A stretch of DNA of 13,712 bases from Spirochaetia bacterium (lineage in GTDB: Bacteria > Spirochaetota > Spirochaetia > Treponematales > Treponemataceae): positions 1 through 13,712 of the forward strand of contig CAAGIZ010000145.1 in assembly GCA_900770075.1 (NCBI GenBank), read 5' to 3'. The position numbers and the translations under genes were made by a program. Position 1 is the stretch's first letter. Every line of letters begins with the position of its first letter. Shown here in pieces: positions 6,573-12,794 of this stretch. The notes below the pieces were generated by a model. It ran no database searches, was not told the origin of the DNA, and worked only from the letters and a program-made list of their open reading frames with translations.

Positions 6573-7224
6573 ACAAACCTCGCTTTTTAATATATTCAAA
6601 AACTTCCCCGCTTACAAGATAACGCCAGCTTTTGCCGGTTTTTATTCTGCTGCGAATTTCGGAGGAAGAAATTTCCAGAGGGGGATTATGAACCTTGACA
6701 TGGGGAAACTTAAAATCTTCGGCCGAAAAACCTTTTTTTTCAATTCTGTAATCACCTGTAGCAGCATTCAGGCTTTTGCCCTTCAAGTTATCATCCCCGG
6801 CACAACAAAAATCCTCATTCCGCACCGCAAGAATAAGCCTGCATTTTTCGGCCAGCATTTCTGCGTTCTTCCAGTTTTCAAAATGTGAAGCCAGGTCAAA
6901 ACCAAAAACAAGCCCGATTTTATCGGTAAGAACAGAAGAATACTTTTTTTCCATGGCGCAAATCGTGTCCCAGGTATAAGAAATTCCCTTTTTCTGAACT
7001 TCAAAATCCTCTGCAAAAAAACGGCTGTCCGCTTTTACGGCAAGTTCCACCATTTTCAGCCGATCCTCTGCACAAGCTGCATCCGCCATCTCTTTGTGGG
7101 GCGGATTAAAACAGGGCACAAAGAGCACCCTGTCGTAACCAAGTTCACGGCACACACAGTCGGCAAGAACAAGATGCCCTATATGGATGGGGTTAAAACT
7201 CCCCCCAAGAACTGCCAGCCTCAA
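6544..7224 (-). CDS. nadD: nicotinate-nucleotide adenylyltransferase
   Basis: NadD joins nicotinate mononucleotide and ATP to form deamido-NAD, an essential step of NAD synthesis in the cytoplasm. The 226-aa protein has the nucleotidyltransferase N-terminal motif GGSFNPIHIGH (7-17), a PCFNPPHKE substrate loop (37-45), GFDLASHFENW (108-118) and the C-terminal ISSSEIRSRI motif (185-194). A segment at about 136-170 with two cysteines and mixed charge looks like an insertion compared with typical enzymes of about 200 aa. The start is TTG (7224-7222), which overlaps the TGA of obg as TTGA, with GGGAAGTG upstream, so it is translationally coupled to obg. The end overlaps yqeK by 29 nt. Confidence 0.93.
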   Translation of the reverse strand: MRLAVLGGSFNPIHIGHLVLADCVCRELGYDRVLFVPCFNPPHKEMADAACAEDRLKMVELAVKADSRFFAEDFEVQKKGISYTWDTICAMEKKYSSVLTDKIGLVFGFDLASHFENWKNAEMLAEKCRLILAVRNEDFCCAGDDNLKGKSLNAATGDYRIEKKGFSAEDFKFPHVKVHNPPLEISSSEIRSRIKTGKSWRYLVSGEVFEYIKKRGLYGSKNGEFE

Positions 7225-8396
7225 AATTCACTTCCCGTTTCGCTGCCAGGGAACTGAACCTCAGCCTCTTCATCAACAGACCTGGTACTCAAAAAATCAG
7301 GATTTAAACTGGTTCCTTCCTTTTTATTGGTTAAAAAAGAACCTGAACTCACCCTGGTACCATCCGCATTGAATTTTTCAGGAGCATCATCCAGTTCCGT
7401 CACCAGATCAAGAATTGCAAGGCGTATATCATTCATTCCAATATGAGCCGCCACAGAAACAGGCAAAACCTTCGTTTCTTTTTCCGTCTTTTGTATGGTT
7501 TCAATAATTTTCAAGGACCGCTCTTGAGCACCTTCCACGTCAATTTTATTGCAAAGAACAATGTGAGGCTTTTTCAGCAGATCCTCAGAAAATCCTTCCA
7601 ATTCCTTGCACAAAGTTTCATAGGCACCAAAACAGGAATCGTCCGAACAGTCAATCATAAACAAAAGACCGGCCGTACGGCTAATATGCTTTAAAAACTG
7701 AATTCCAAGCCCCTTACCGTCAGAAGCCCCTTCGATAATACCGGGAATATCGGCAATAATAACATCCCTCTCCTCACTTGCCTGCAAAACTCCCAGGTTA
7801 GGAATTTTAGTCGTAAAAGGATATGGAGCAATTTTAGGTCTTGCATTTGTAAAAGCGTCCAGAAGAGTGGATTTTCCCGCATTAGGGAATCCCACCAGAC
7901 CTATATCCGCCATAATGCTTAGTTCAAGCCGAAGTTTTCTGTATTCCCCTTCCTGACCTTTATTGGCAATCCGGGGTGCCTGATTTGTAGGAGTCTTAAA
8001 ATGTACGTTTCCCCAGCCGCCATTACCGCCTTTGCAGGCAACAAAAACTTCGTCAGAGGATTCAACCGTAAACTCCTTTAAAAGTTCATTGGTCTCAAAA
8101 TCCCGGATGGCAGTTCCCGGAGGAACGGCAATTTCAATATCTTCTCCATCCCGCCCGTATTTATTCCACCCCTGACCGTCTCCGCCAGATTTGGCCCTGA
8201 AAAAGTGTTTGTAACGGATATTAGCAAGAGTGCGCACATTTCTTTTGCAGACAAAAATCACATTTCCGCCGTCACCGCCATCACCGCCGTTAGGACCTCC
8301 TCTGGGAATATACTTTTCACGCCTGAAAGAAATACAGCCGTTACCGCCCTTACCGGCCTGACACTCAATTACGGCTTCGTCAGCAAATAAATTCAC
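7221..8396 (-). CDS. obg: GTPase Obg (CgtA)
   Basis: Obg is an essential GTPase in 50S assembly that also responds to ppGpp. In this 391-aa protein the glycine-rich N-terminal Obg fold spans about 1-160 (GKGGNG, GGPNGGDGGDGGN, CKGGNGGWGN). The G domain follows, with G1 GFPNAGKST (169-177), switch I PYPFTTKIPNLG, G3 DIPG (216-219), G4 NKID (283-286) and a G5-like SVAA (314-317). No OCT domain is seen. From about 335 the chain is an acidic, serine-rich, low-complexity tail. The start is GTG (8396-8394), with AGAGG about seven bases upstream. It is separated from rpmA by a terminator and about 630 bp, unlike the tight rpmA-obg spacing of many bacteria, so it probably has its own promoter. Confidence 0.95.
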   Translation of the reverse strand: MNLFADEAVIECQAGKGGNGCISFRREKYIPRGGPNGGDGGDGGNVIFVCKRNVRTLANIRYKHFFRAKSGGDGQGWNKYGRDGEDIEIAVPPGTAIRDFETNELLKEFTVESSDEVFVACKGGNGGWGNVHFKTPTNQAPRIANKGQEGEYRKLRLELSIMADIGLVGFPNAGKSTLLDAFTNARPKIAPYPFTTKIPNLGVLQASEERDVIIADIPGIIEGASDGKGLGIQFLKHISRTAGLLFMIDCSDDSCFGAYETLCKELEGFSEDLLKKPHIVLCNKIDVEGAQERSLKIIETIQKTEKETKVLPVSVAAHIGMNDIRLAILDLVTELDDAPEKFNADGTRVSSGSFLTNKKEGTSLNPDFLSTRSVDEEAEVQFPGSETGSEF

Positions 8397-8435
8397 GTGT
8401 ACACCTCTCTTTTTATCTCAAATCTCAAAATTGAA

Positions 8436-8464
8436 GTTTTAAGTTTTTTTTAGAAAACAATCAA
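8436..8464 (-). promoter_or_regulatory. weak candidate promoter for obg
   Basis: Minus strand: -35-like TTGATT (8464-8459), a 17-nt spacer, -10-like TAAAAC (8441-8436). Each hexamer matches four of six consensus bases. obg needs a promoter after the strong 8766-8801 terminator, and this is the best one I see near its start, but the AT-rich setting makes chance matches likely. Confidence 0.3.
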
Positions 8465-8580
8465 AAATTTTCCCCCAGGCTATCTAAAAACTTACATTTT
8501 TAGTGCCCCCCAACTACAATCGAGGCAATCTCCCCTGCTTCCAAAAAAAAATTAATAACAGGTCAAAAGCCGAGTTTCTG

Positions 8581-8676
8581 ATTTCAGCCGGGATTTTGTT
8601 CTTTCGGGCGAACGAAGCGAATCGAAAAATCTAATTTTGACAGGGATTTTCCATTCGCTATTGCTCCGGCCGAAAT
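8581..8676. repeat. 96-bp foldback (inverted-repeat) element
   Basis: The outer arms ATTTCAGCCGG (8581-8591) and CCGGCCGAAAT (8666-8676) pair at 10 of 11 positions. The inner arms, AGCGAATCGAAAAATC (8616-8631) and GATTTTCCATTCGCT (8645-8659), pair with one mismatch and one bulge around a 13-nt loop. The element contains no ORF of note and no transposase. It is immediately followed by the T10G9 tract. It resembles a MITE- or REP-like foldback sequence in the obg upstream gap. It shares TTCGCTA-NN-GCTC (8654-8666) with the GC-rich element at 3611-3765 (TTCGCTAACGCTC, 3641-3653). Confidence 0.5.
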
Positions 8677-8678
8677 AA

Positions 8679-8697
8679 TTTTTTTTTTGGGGGGGGG
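8679..8697. repeat. T10-G9 homopolymer pair upstream of obg
   Basis: Ten T (8679-8688) run directly into nine G (8689-8697), followed 15 nt later by CGCCCGCCCC, which could pair with the G-run. Such tracts are prone to slipped-strand length change and also to sequencing error. It lies within the obg upstream region, about 285 bp from the GTG start. Confidence 0.7.
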
Positions 8698-8765
8698 ATA
8701 GGTTTTCGCCCGCCCCTGCTTTTTAAAACTCAAAATTGAGCCTGAAAAAATACTTTCTTCCATAT

Positions 8766-8801
8766 AAAAAAACCCGGACACAGAAAAAACTGAAATCCGG
8801 G
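8766..8801 (-). terminator. rho-independent terminator after rpmA
   Basis: Minus strand: CCCGGA (8801-8796) pairs with TCCGGG (8778-8773). An inner CAG/CTG stem (8792-8790, 8783-8781) closes a six-base loop. Seven T follow (8772-8766). This ends the rplU-prp-rpmA transcript about 225 nt after rpmA and separates it from obg. Confidence 0.85.
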
Positions 8802-8851
8802 CTTTTAAAGATACATTCAATCACCGGAACTCAGAAAAACCCGTTTTTAAC

Positions 8852-9011
8852 CGATTTTTCAGGGTTCCATATAAAATCGTATATGGGAACCTCTAAAAAC
8901 TTCAGTTTTTAGAGGTAACTTTAAAATGCGATGTTCTAAGTTGCGATATTATAGCGACTTAGAACTCGCCAACACCTCGAAAAAATCGACAAAGACTAGT
9001 TTTTCGAGGTG
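8852..9011. repeat. run of four successive inverted repeats between rpmA and its terminator
   Basis: Four hairpins lie end to end. (1) GGTTCCATATA (8863-8873) with TATATGGGAACC (8880-8891), one bulged G; an alternative pairing is CGATTTT (8852-8858) with AAAATCG (8873-8879). (2) ACCTCTAAAAAC (8889-8900) with GTTTTTAGAGGT (8905-8916), perfect 12 bp with a TTCA loop. (3) GTTCTAAGTTGC (8933-8944) with GCGACTTAGAAC (8954-8965), 12 bp with one wobble. (4) CACCTCGAAAAA (8973-8984) with TTTTTCGAGGTG (9000-9011), perfect 12 bp. Stems 1 and 2 share bases. The block is transcribed as the 3' region of the rpmA message. Confidence 0.65.
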
Positions 9012-9027
9012 CCCATATGTACAGAGC

Positions 9028-9288
9028 TTATTTTGCTTCAGAAACAACAACATTTGCATACTTTCTGTTGTTGTGTTCATCAAACAAAACTACACCGTCA
9101 GCCGTAGCAAACAGGGAATCATCACCAGCTCTTTTTACATTGTTACCAGGGAAGATTTTTGTTCCGCGCTGTTTTACGATAATTGAACCGGCTGTAACAG
9201 TCTGTCCACCATATACTTTAACGCCCAAGTGTTTTGGATTTGAATCGCGGCCGTTTTTTGCACCGCTACCACCTTTACTGCGTCCCAT
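9028..9288 (-). CDS. rpmA: 50S ribosomal protein L27
   Basis: L27 sits near the peptidyl-transferase centre of the 50S subunit, with its N-terminus reaching toward the tRNA acceptor ends. The 86-aa protein reads MGRSKGGSG then KNGRDSNPKHLGVKVYGGQ, QRGTKIFPGNNV, and a closing DGVVLFDE segment, all family features. ATG 9288 has GGAGG six bases upstream. It begins directly at the mature-type N-terminus. There is no Firmicute-style cleavable leader, and an in-frame TGA lies seven codons upstream with no alternative start between. It is 27 nt after prp and is followed by an unusual row of hairpins. Confidence 0.97.
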   Translation of the reverse strand: MGRSKGGSGAKNGRDSNPKHLGVKVYGGQTVTAGSIIVKQRGTKIFPGNNVKRAGDDSLFATADGVVLFDEHNNRKYANVVVSEAK

Positions 9289-9315
9289 AGTAAGCCTCCG
9301 CTTAAATCATCAATT

Positions 9316-9663
9316 TTAGTTTCCCGCTTCGGCAACTTCTTCAAAACTTACATTTTCCGAATAATCTTTTGAAAGAGAAACAAAGCCTTCCCTCAAAAAA
9401 TCTGCCGTAAATTTCAGACAACTCACCGCTTCCGGATTGCCGTCCTTTACTTCCACGCAAAAAGCGAGAGTTCCGCGGGAAGAAGTATCAGCTTCCAAGG
9501 TAACATCTTTATTCCGTGAAAGGAACTGCATGGCCGTCCTCAGCAGCATAGTGACCGCCGAACAGACTATATCCTGCCCTCTCTTAGAAAAACCAGCATG
9601 TCCGTTAGCTTTACATTTTTTTAACACGCCGTCTTTGCCGGTAAAAAGGGTTACTGCTGTCAT
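9316..9663 (-). CDS. prp: Prp, ribosomal-processing cysteine protease (DUF464/YsxB)
   Basis: Prp-family cysteine protease encoded between L21 and L27 genes. In Firmicutes it removes an N-terminal extension from L27. The 115-aa protein keeps the catalytic pair: His22 in NGHAGF and Cys34 in QDIVCSAVTML. Both motifs and the length fit the family. The adjacent L27 has no extension to cleave, so its substrate here is unclear. The start is ATG 9663, nine nt after the rplU stop. I see no good Shine-Dalgarno; instead a GGCTAA-AA-TTAGCC inverted repeat fills the space, so translation probably depends on coupling to rplU. Confidence 0.9.
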   Translation of the reverse strand: MTAVTLFTGKDGVLKKCKANGHAGFSKRGQDIVCSAVTMLLRTAMQFLSRNKDVTLEADTSSRGTLAFCVEVKDGNPEAVSCLKFTADFLREGFVSLSKDYSENVSFEEVAEAGN

Positions 9664-9664
9664 A

Positions 9665-9678
9665 GGCTAAAATTAGCC
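9665..9678 (-). promoter_or_regulatory. inverted repeat occupying the prp ribosome-binding region
   Basis: GGCTAA (9665-9670) and TTAGCC (9673-9678) flank AA, spanning the rplU stop codon and the place where the prp Shine-Dalgarno would be. A ribosome terminating on rplU would melt it. It may hold Prp output below that of the ribosomal proteins; this is inference. Confidence 0.35.
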
Positions 9679-9984
9679 CTGAATATCTTTTACACGAATA
9701 TTTGTGTATTCCTGCCTGTGTCCGATAAGACGATGATAATCTTTCTTGCTCTTGTACTTGTAAACAAGAACTTTCTTGTCGCGGAAACTGTTTTCCACTT
9801 CTGCTTCGATTTTAGCTCCATTAACATACGGAGTACCAACTTTTACGCTGTCTCCATCGCTAACCAACAAAACTGAATCAATAGTGATTTTTGCACCGTC
9901 TTCAGCATCGATTTTATCAACCTGAATAAGTGCGTCTTTCTCAGCTTTGTACTGTTTACCTTTGTATTCAAAAAGTGCGTACAT
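9673..9984 (-). CDS. rplU: 50S ribosomal protein L21
   Basis: L21 binds 23S rRNA and is needed for early 50S assembly. The 103-aa protein shows MYALFEYKGKQYK at the start, a VGTPYV turn, and the C-terminal signature YKSKKDYHRLIGHRQEYTNIRVKDI, all typical. I chose ATG 9984; a TTG directly before it would add one residue. GAAGAGG lies about seven bases upstream. It is the first gene of the rplU-prp-rpmA unit, with a strong promoter and a leader of about 60 nt. Confidence 0.97.
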   Translation of the reverse strand: MYALFEYKGKQYKAEKDALIQVDKIDAEDGAKITIDSVLLVSDGDSVKVGTPYVNGAKIEAEVENSFRDKKVLVYKYKSKKDYHRLIGHRQEYTNIRVKDIQG

Positions 9985-10054
9985 CAAATACCTCTTCTGC
10001 GCCGCAAAGTGTAACGGATACTCTAACGACTAATATATAAATTATGAGTACTAG

Positions 10055-10084
10055 ATTATATCAATTTTTCCGAAAATTAGTCAA
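10055..10084 (-). promoter_or_regulatory. strong sigma-70 promoter for rplU-prp-rpmA
   Basis: Minus strand: -35 TTGACT (10084-10079), an 18-nt spacer, -10 TATAAT (10060-10055). The predicted start near 10048 gives a leader of about 63 nt before the L21 ATG. Many bacteria control this operon through an L21 leader; I see no clear conserved structure here. Confidence 0.75.
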
Positions 10085-10140
10085 TATTCCAGTTTGACAT
10101 ATTTCAATTTAAAAAGAGTTAAAATTTTCAGGAACGCATC

Positions 10141-10250
10141 AGGGGAAAAGCAACATATTTGGGTTTTGCTTCAGCCCCTTCACAAAACCGGCCAACCGGG
10201 GTTCCGTGCCGAAAGGCACTTCATTGCCTTTCGGCAACGGCAAAGCCGCC
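10141..10250. repeat. hairpin-rich GC-biased intergenic segment downstream of htrA
   Basis: The 10085-10320 gap has no gene. It contains a perfect 12-bp hairpin, TGCCGAAAGGCA (10207-10218) with TGCCTTTCGGCA (10225-10236), loop CTTCAT. Other structures are a broken stem pairing AGGGG and AAGCAA (10141-10152) with TTGCTT and CCCCT (10166-10179), and a CCGGCCAACCGG palindromic run near 10188-10199. GC content is higher than in the flanks. It may be a second foldback-type element or a complex 3' end for htrA. No T-run follows the 12-bp stem, so it is not a classic terminator by itself. Confidence 0.5.
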
Positions 10251-10294
10251 CCTAATGTCCGGGTTAAGTCCACTACAAGCAGACCTCCGCCAAA

Positions 10295-10312
10295 AGAAAA
10301 ACCGTCTTCGGC
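10295..10312 (-). terminator. weak candidate terminator of htrA
   Basis: Minus strand, 9 nt after the htrA stop: a short GCCG/CGGT stem (CCG at 10304-10302 paired with CGG at 10311-10309) with a four-base loop, followed by TTTTTCTTTT. The stem is short, so efficiency is doubtful, but the position and U-tract fit. Confidence 0.35.
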
Positions 10313-10320
10313 AAGTTTTC

Positions 10321-11817
10321 CTACAGTTTGTAATGACTTGTGCTCAGCGTATGTCCGTCGTTATAGACGTCAAACCAGATTTCTTTTTTGGAAGAAAGGT
10401 TAAGGGCTTCGTAAAACTCCTGAATATTCGTAACCTTTTTGTCATTTACAGCGGTAATAATATCCCCATTTTGAATTCTCATAGCCGCAGCAGGAGTTTT
10501 TTCAAGGACATTCATTACGGCAACACCCTTCACCTTGGAATCTTCCAGATTAAGTTCCTTTTTCAGTTCATCAGTCAAAGGAGCAGCAATAAATCCCGGC
10601 CAGAGTTTAGAATTATCCCCGGTAACTTTTTCAGTGCGCTCTTCAATTTTTACAGTCAGCTCTACAGTCTTTCCACTGCGGATAACCTTAAACGAAGCAT
10701 TTTTTCCAGCCGGAAGATAGCCGACTTCACGCATAAGCTCATTCTGGTTTTTTACAGCCTTTCCATTTACTTCTATAATAAAGTCACCGGCCTGCATTCC
10801 CCCCTTATGTCCAGGAGAATCAAGGAAAATCTGGGAAGCAAGGGCACCATTTTTACCTTCAACTCCAAGAGCCTTTTTATAGTCATCCTTTACATCCAGC
10901 AGACTCACACCAAGCCATCCGTATGTAATTTTACCGTTAGAAATAAAATCATCAATGGATTTTTTCAAGGAGTTTATTGGAAGAGAAAAACCAAGCCCCT
11001 GACTTCCGCCGCTGGAAGAAGCAATCCATGTATTTATTCCAATAACTTCACCGTAAATATTTACCAAAGGACCGCCAGAGTTTCCCTGATTTATGGCAGC
11101 ATCAGTCTGGATAAAATCGTTCATATTGCCAATCTGATTTCCTGAGCGGCCGGTTGCACTTACGATTCCCTGTGTTACAGACTGTCTGTAACCAAGAGGA
11201 GCACCCATGGCCAAAACAATATCACCGACTTTTACCTTGTCGCTGTCACCAAGAGCAGCAACTACGATGTTGGAATCTTTTTTTGCCTCAAAGGAAACAA
11301 GGGCAATATCAGAACGTTCATCAGCACCTACAAGTTTTGCGTCAAACTTCTGTCCGTCGTTCAAATTTACAGTTATGGTAGTAGCTTTTCCTGCGACATG
11401 ATTATTGGTAAGAACGTAAACAGTATCTCCCGTCCTGCGAACAATTACACCTGAGCCAAGCCCCTGCTGCTCGTACTCCCTGGTACGATCCTTTTTATCC
11501 TGAGAGCCATTAGGATTTCCAAAAAACCAAAACGGAAAATCCTCAAAAGGATTGGTCTGGGTAATTTTTTTCTTTTCAGTAACATCAATTTCAACCACAG
11601 ACGGCAGCACACCTTCGGAAATGGAATTAAAGGAATTTTGCAGGGCTTCAACCACTTTCAGGCTTTCAGACGGAATAGACACTGCAGACTTTGTTTCTGC
11701 AAAAACAGTATCGGCAGTTCCTTCAACCTTTACCTTACTGCAGGAAAAACTTACAGCCGCAAAGGCCAGCACTGCAGCAGAAATTCCGCATAGTATTTTT
11801 GGCGTAAAATTCTTCAT
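10321..11817 (-). CDS. htrA: HtrA/DegQ-type serine protease, probable lipoprotein
   Basis: Envelope protease-chaperone that degrades misfolded proteins outside the cytoplasm. The 498-aa precursor starts with a signal sequence (AAVLAFAAVSFSC) ending at Cys26, a loose spirochaetal lipobox, so membrane anchoring is likely. The trypsin-like domain has the triad His140 (TNNHVAG), Asp170 (ERSDIAL) and Ser247 (GNSGGPL). PDZ1 spans about 310-395 (GWLGVSLLDV, GDFIIEVNGKAV) and PDZ2 about 420-490 (GVAVMNVLEKTPAA, NGDIITAVNDKKV). A Phe/Trp-rich loop (NPFEDFPFWFFG) before the triad matches the LA-loop region. I chose ATG 11817, with GGAGG seven bases upstream, over a farther in-frame start at 11847. It has its own promoter and is probably not dependent on map. 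DegP versus DegQ naming cannot be settled from sequence. Confidence 0.93.
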   Translation of the reverse strand: MKNFTPKILCGISAAVLAFAAVSFSCSKVKVEGTADTVFAETKSAVSIPSESLKVVEALQNSFNSISEGVLPSVVEIDVTEKKKITQTNPFEDFPFWFFGNPNGSQDKKDRTREYEQQGLGSGVIVRRTGDTVYVLTNNHVAGKATTITVNLNDGQKFDAKLVGADERSDIALVSFEAKKDSNIVVAALGDSDKVKVGDIVLAMGAPLGYRQSVTQGIVSATGRSGNQIGNMNDFIQTDAAINQGNSGGPLVNIYGEVIGINTWIASSSGGSQGLGFSLPINSLKKSIDDFISNGKITYGWLGVSLLDVKDDYKKALGVEGKNGALASQIFLDSPGHKGGMQAGDFIIEVNGKAVKNQNELMREVGYLPAGKNASFKVIRSGKTVELTVKIEERTEKVTGDNSKLWPGFIAAPLTDELKKELNLEDSKVKGVAVMNVLEKTPAAAMRIQNGDIITAVNDKKVTNIQEFYEALNLSSKKEIWFDVYNDGHTLSTSHYKL

Positions 11818-11897
11818 ATAAAAACCTCCAGTTTTTGTAGGGCACAAAAAATTTCTATAAACCTTAAAAATCCCGTGCCATTCTCTTTCTATATAAT

Positions 11898-11926
11898 ATA
11901 ATAAAAAAAGAACCGGATAGTTACAA
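11898..11926 (-). promoter_or_regulatory. candidate promoter for htrA
   Basis: Minus strand: -35 TTGTAA (11926-11921), a 17-nt spacer, -10 TATTAT (11903-11898). The predicted start near 11891 gives a leader of about 70 nt. A short GGCAC...GTGCC pairing lies in the leader. No extracytoplasmic-stress operator is recognised. Confidence 0.5.
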
Positions 11927-11953
11927 TTTTTCTTTTCGCATCAGCCTTCTGCC

Positions 11954-12718
11954 CTAACAGACAAGGTCATCACAAAGCGTAAGAATTTCCGTATGGTCTT
12001 CAAAAACGGCAACGGTATGCTCTTCGTGGCAGCTCCACTTTCCATCATTTGTAAGGACAGTCCAACCGTCACCTGCAATATGCACGTCAGCCGTACCAAG
12101 GTTTATCATGGGCTCTATGGCAAGCACCATCCCCGGTTGAATTCTGGGATTAGGCCCGCTCATAGGGCAATTCGGAACGCTTGGATCCTCATGAACATCC
12201 AGCCCCACCCCATGGCCACAAAAATCGTAAACAACTCCATAACCGTACTTCCCGTTTGCAACATCATTTACGGCATTGGAAATATCGCGAATTCGGTTTC
12301 CGGCAACACAAGCTTCGATTCCAGCAGCAAGACTTTCCCTGGTAGCTTTTACGAGCCGTCTATATTCATCCTTTACATTCCCAACCTGTACAGTATGACA
12401 GGAGTCAGAAATATAACCGTCAAGGTCAATTCCTATATCAATGGAAACCAGATCCCCGTCGTGAATAATTTTCTTTTTAGACGGAATTCCGTGTATTACC
12501 TGCTCATTGATACTTATACATGCAGCACCTGCAAAATTTTCTGCATACCAGGCGGGAACTCCTCCAATTTTTTTTATAAACTTAACAACCAAATCATCTA
12601 CAGCCTTAGTACTCATTCCCGGCTCAATCTGGGGAACAATCTCCCTAAAAAGATCGGCCAAAGCATGGCAACTTTTACGAATTCCATCAATTTCTTTTTC
12701 GTTTTTCAAGCGAATCAT
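11954..12718 (-). CDS. map: methionine aminopeptidase, type I
   Basis: Removes the initiator methionine from nascent proteins after deformylation; an essential cytoplasmic metalloenzyme. With the chosen start (ATG 12718, MIRLKNEKE) the protein is 254 aa, the usual size. The five metal ligands are visible: Asp94 (VSIDIG), Asp105 (YISDSCHT), His169 (CGHGVG), Glu202 (AIEPMI) and Glu233 (EEHTVAV). The active-site His76 lies in VIHGIP. AAGGA precedes the ATG by eight bases. A longer frame reaching 12781 adds 21 residues with no family match and is not preferred. It lies 76 nt after the J-domain gene and is probably co-transcribed with it. Confidence 0.95.
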   Translation of the reverse strand: MIRLKNEKEIDGIRKSCHALADLFREIVPQIEPGMSTKAVDDLVVKFIKKIGGVPAWYAENFAGAACISINEQVIHGIPSKKKIIHDGDLVSIDIGIDLDGYISDSCHTVQVGNVKDEYRRLVKATRESLAAGIEACVAGNRIRDISNAVNDVANGKYGYGVVYDFCGHGVGLDVHEDPSVPNCPMSGPNPRIQPGMVLAIEPMINLGTADVHIAGDGWTVLTNDGKWSCHEEHTVAVFEDHTEILTLCDDLVC

Positions 12719-12794
12719 TTTTCGTTTCCTTGCGTCCAAAGTGCAGGACAATTCAATAAAAAGCTTGCAACGCAAACTCAAAAAAGTCAGTTTA

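Noticed and set aside
8584..8820. Minus-strand ORF in the rpmA-obg gap
   Set aside because: It runs straight through the rpmA terminator and the T10G9 tract and foldback element, so the frame is a by-product of repeats.
8852..9011. CRISPR-like array
   Set aside because: The units are different inverted repeats, not identical direct repeats with unique spacers, and no cas gene is near.
9985..10048. Riboswitch or L21 leader structure upstream of rplU
   Set aside because: The leader of about 60 nt is AT-rich and I could not find a convincing conserved fold or terminator/antiterminator pair.
10159..11145. Long plus-strand open frame of 328 codons opposite htrA
   Set aside because: It lies antisense to the clear HtrA protease gene, has no plausible ribosome-binding site, and its composition is the mirror of a strongly coding minus strand. 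It also begins inside the hairpin-rich spacer.
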